NCBI GenBank assembly: GCA_002293005.1
Contig: DBCJ01000081.1
Span: 4,666-11,619, forward strand
Source of the DNA: Ignavibacteria bacterium UBA961
GTDB taxonomy: Bacteria; Bacteroidota; Ignavibacteria; Kapaibacteriales; UBA961
Reading direction: 5' to 3'
DNA length: 6,954 nt
Made by a program: the position numbers and the translations under genes. This document shows positions 6,647-6,954 of this stretch, in pieces (position 1 is the first letter of the stretch; the number at the start of each line of letters is the position of its first letter). Under the pieces are notes generated by a model. The model worked only from the letters and a program-made list of their open reading frames with translations, did no database searches and was not told the origin of the DNA.

Positions 6647-6954
6647 AATTATCATCGATAAGCATTGAAAGACCTGTATTAAGTATCGTGTTGTCGATAG
6701 TCATCGTACTCTTCGGCATCATCGGTTATACATATCTCGGCATCAGGGAATTCCCTGCCGTGGATCCACCGATCATTACCGTGAATGCGGCATATCCCGG
6801 TGCAAATGCTGATGTGATCGAATCCAAGATCACGGAGGTATTAGAAGAATCACTCAATGGTATTGCAGGCATTACATCACTGACATCGATCAGTCGTGAT
6901 GGAGCAAGCACAATCACGGTTGAATTCTCTCTCAATAGTGATCTCGAAACATCG
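6643..6954 (+). CDS. RND-family efflux permease, N-terminal part (truncated by window end)
   Basis: These 104 codons are the start of an inner-membrane, proton-driven RND pump of the AcrB/HAE1 type, normally over 1000 aa. The protein begins MKLSSISIERPVLSIVLSIV, followed by the rest of the first transmembrane helix (about 11-33). Next come REFPAVDPPIITV (35-47), YPGANADVIES (51-61), LEESLNGIAGI (67-77) and SRDGASTITVEF (84-95), the standard opening of the first porter domain. The start ATG shares ATGA with the tcdA stop, a typical coupling overlap, and an A-rich stretch precedes it. Such pumps work with a membrane-fusion protein and an outer-membrane channel; neither gene is upstream in this window, so they would have to be downstream or elsewhere. 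Substrates cannot be inferred. A heavy-metal RND pump is less likely given the VDPPIITV sequence. Confidence 0.94.
   Translation, partial: MKLSSISIERPVLSIVLSIVIVLFGIIGYTYLGIREFPAVDPPIITVNAAYPGANADVIESKITEVLEESLNGIAGITSLTSISRDGASTITVEFSLNSDLETS

Noticed and set aside
1..6954. Search for CRISPR repeats, insertion-sequence ends, phage or toxin-antitoxin genes
   Set aside because: No spaced direct repeats, transposase motifs or unexplained long gaps were seen. The window is almost wholly filled by recognisable housekeeping genes.

Overview
This window looks like ordinary chromosomal housekeeping DNA from a member of the Bacteroidota/Chlorobiota group. Four things point there. The DNA is AT-rich. 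None of the six visible start codons has a Shine-Dalgarno motif. A promoter upstream of the tRNA fits the Bacteroidota pattern TTTG-N19-TAnnTTTG at 7 of 8 positions of its -7 element. The TatD-like protein is the short form (226 aa) that I associate with this group. The assignment is inference from style, not from a marker search.

Left block, plus strand (1-3673). The 3' end of a probable YbbR-domain protein is followed after 1 nt by dnaG, a complete DNA primase. dnaG is followed after 4 nt by a secreted M28-family zinc metallopeptidase with a PA-like insert. The tight spacing suggests one transcript. The peptidase stop codon overlaps the stop codon of the convergent folC gene inside a shared TTAA. 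The block's best terminator is a strong hairpin plus U-tract that begins 49 nt inside the folC coding sequence.

Middle block, minus strand (3670-5150). folC (dihydrofolate/folylpolyglutamate synthase) and a tRNA-Thr(UGU) gene with encoded CCA are both on the minus strand. A rho-independent terminator immediately after the tRNA separates them. A 70-bp AT-rich intergenic region (5151-5220) carries the tRNA promoter and lies upstream of the divergent right block.

Right block, plus strand (5221-6954). A short TatD-family metal-dependent hydrolase overlaps tcdA by 14 nt; tcdA encodes tRNA threonylcarbamoyladenosine dehydratase. The tcdA stop overlaps the start of an RND-family efflux permease as ATGA. 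The permease runs off the window after 104 codons. The overlaps suggest translational coupling.

The genes cover replication priming, folate metabolism, tRNA supply and modification, envelope proteolysis and export. I see no mobile element, CRISPR array, phage gene or defence system, and nothing amounting to a new system. The more interesting signals are the terminator embedded in folC codons, the shared TTAA stop, and the closeness of tRNA-Thr(UGU) to a gene whose enzyme is expected to modify that tRNA.
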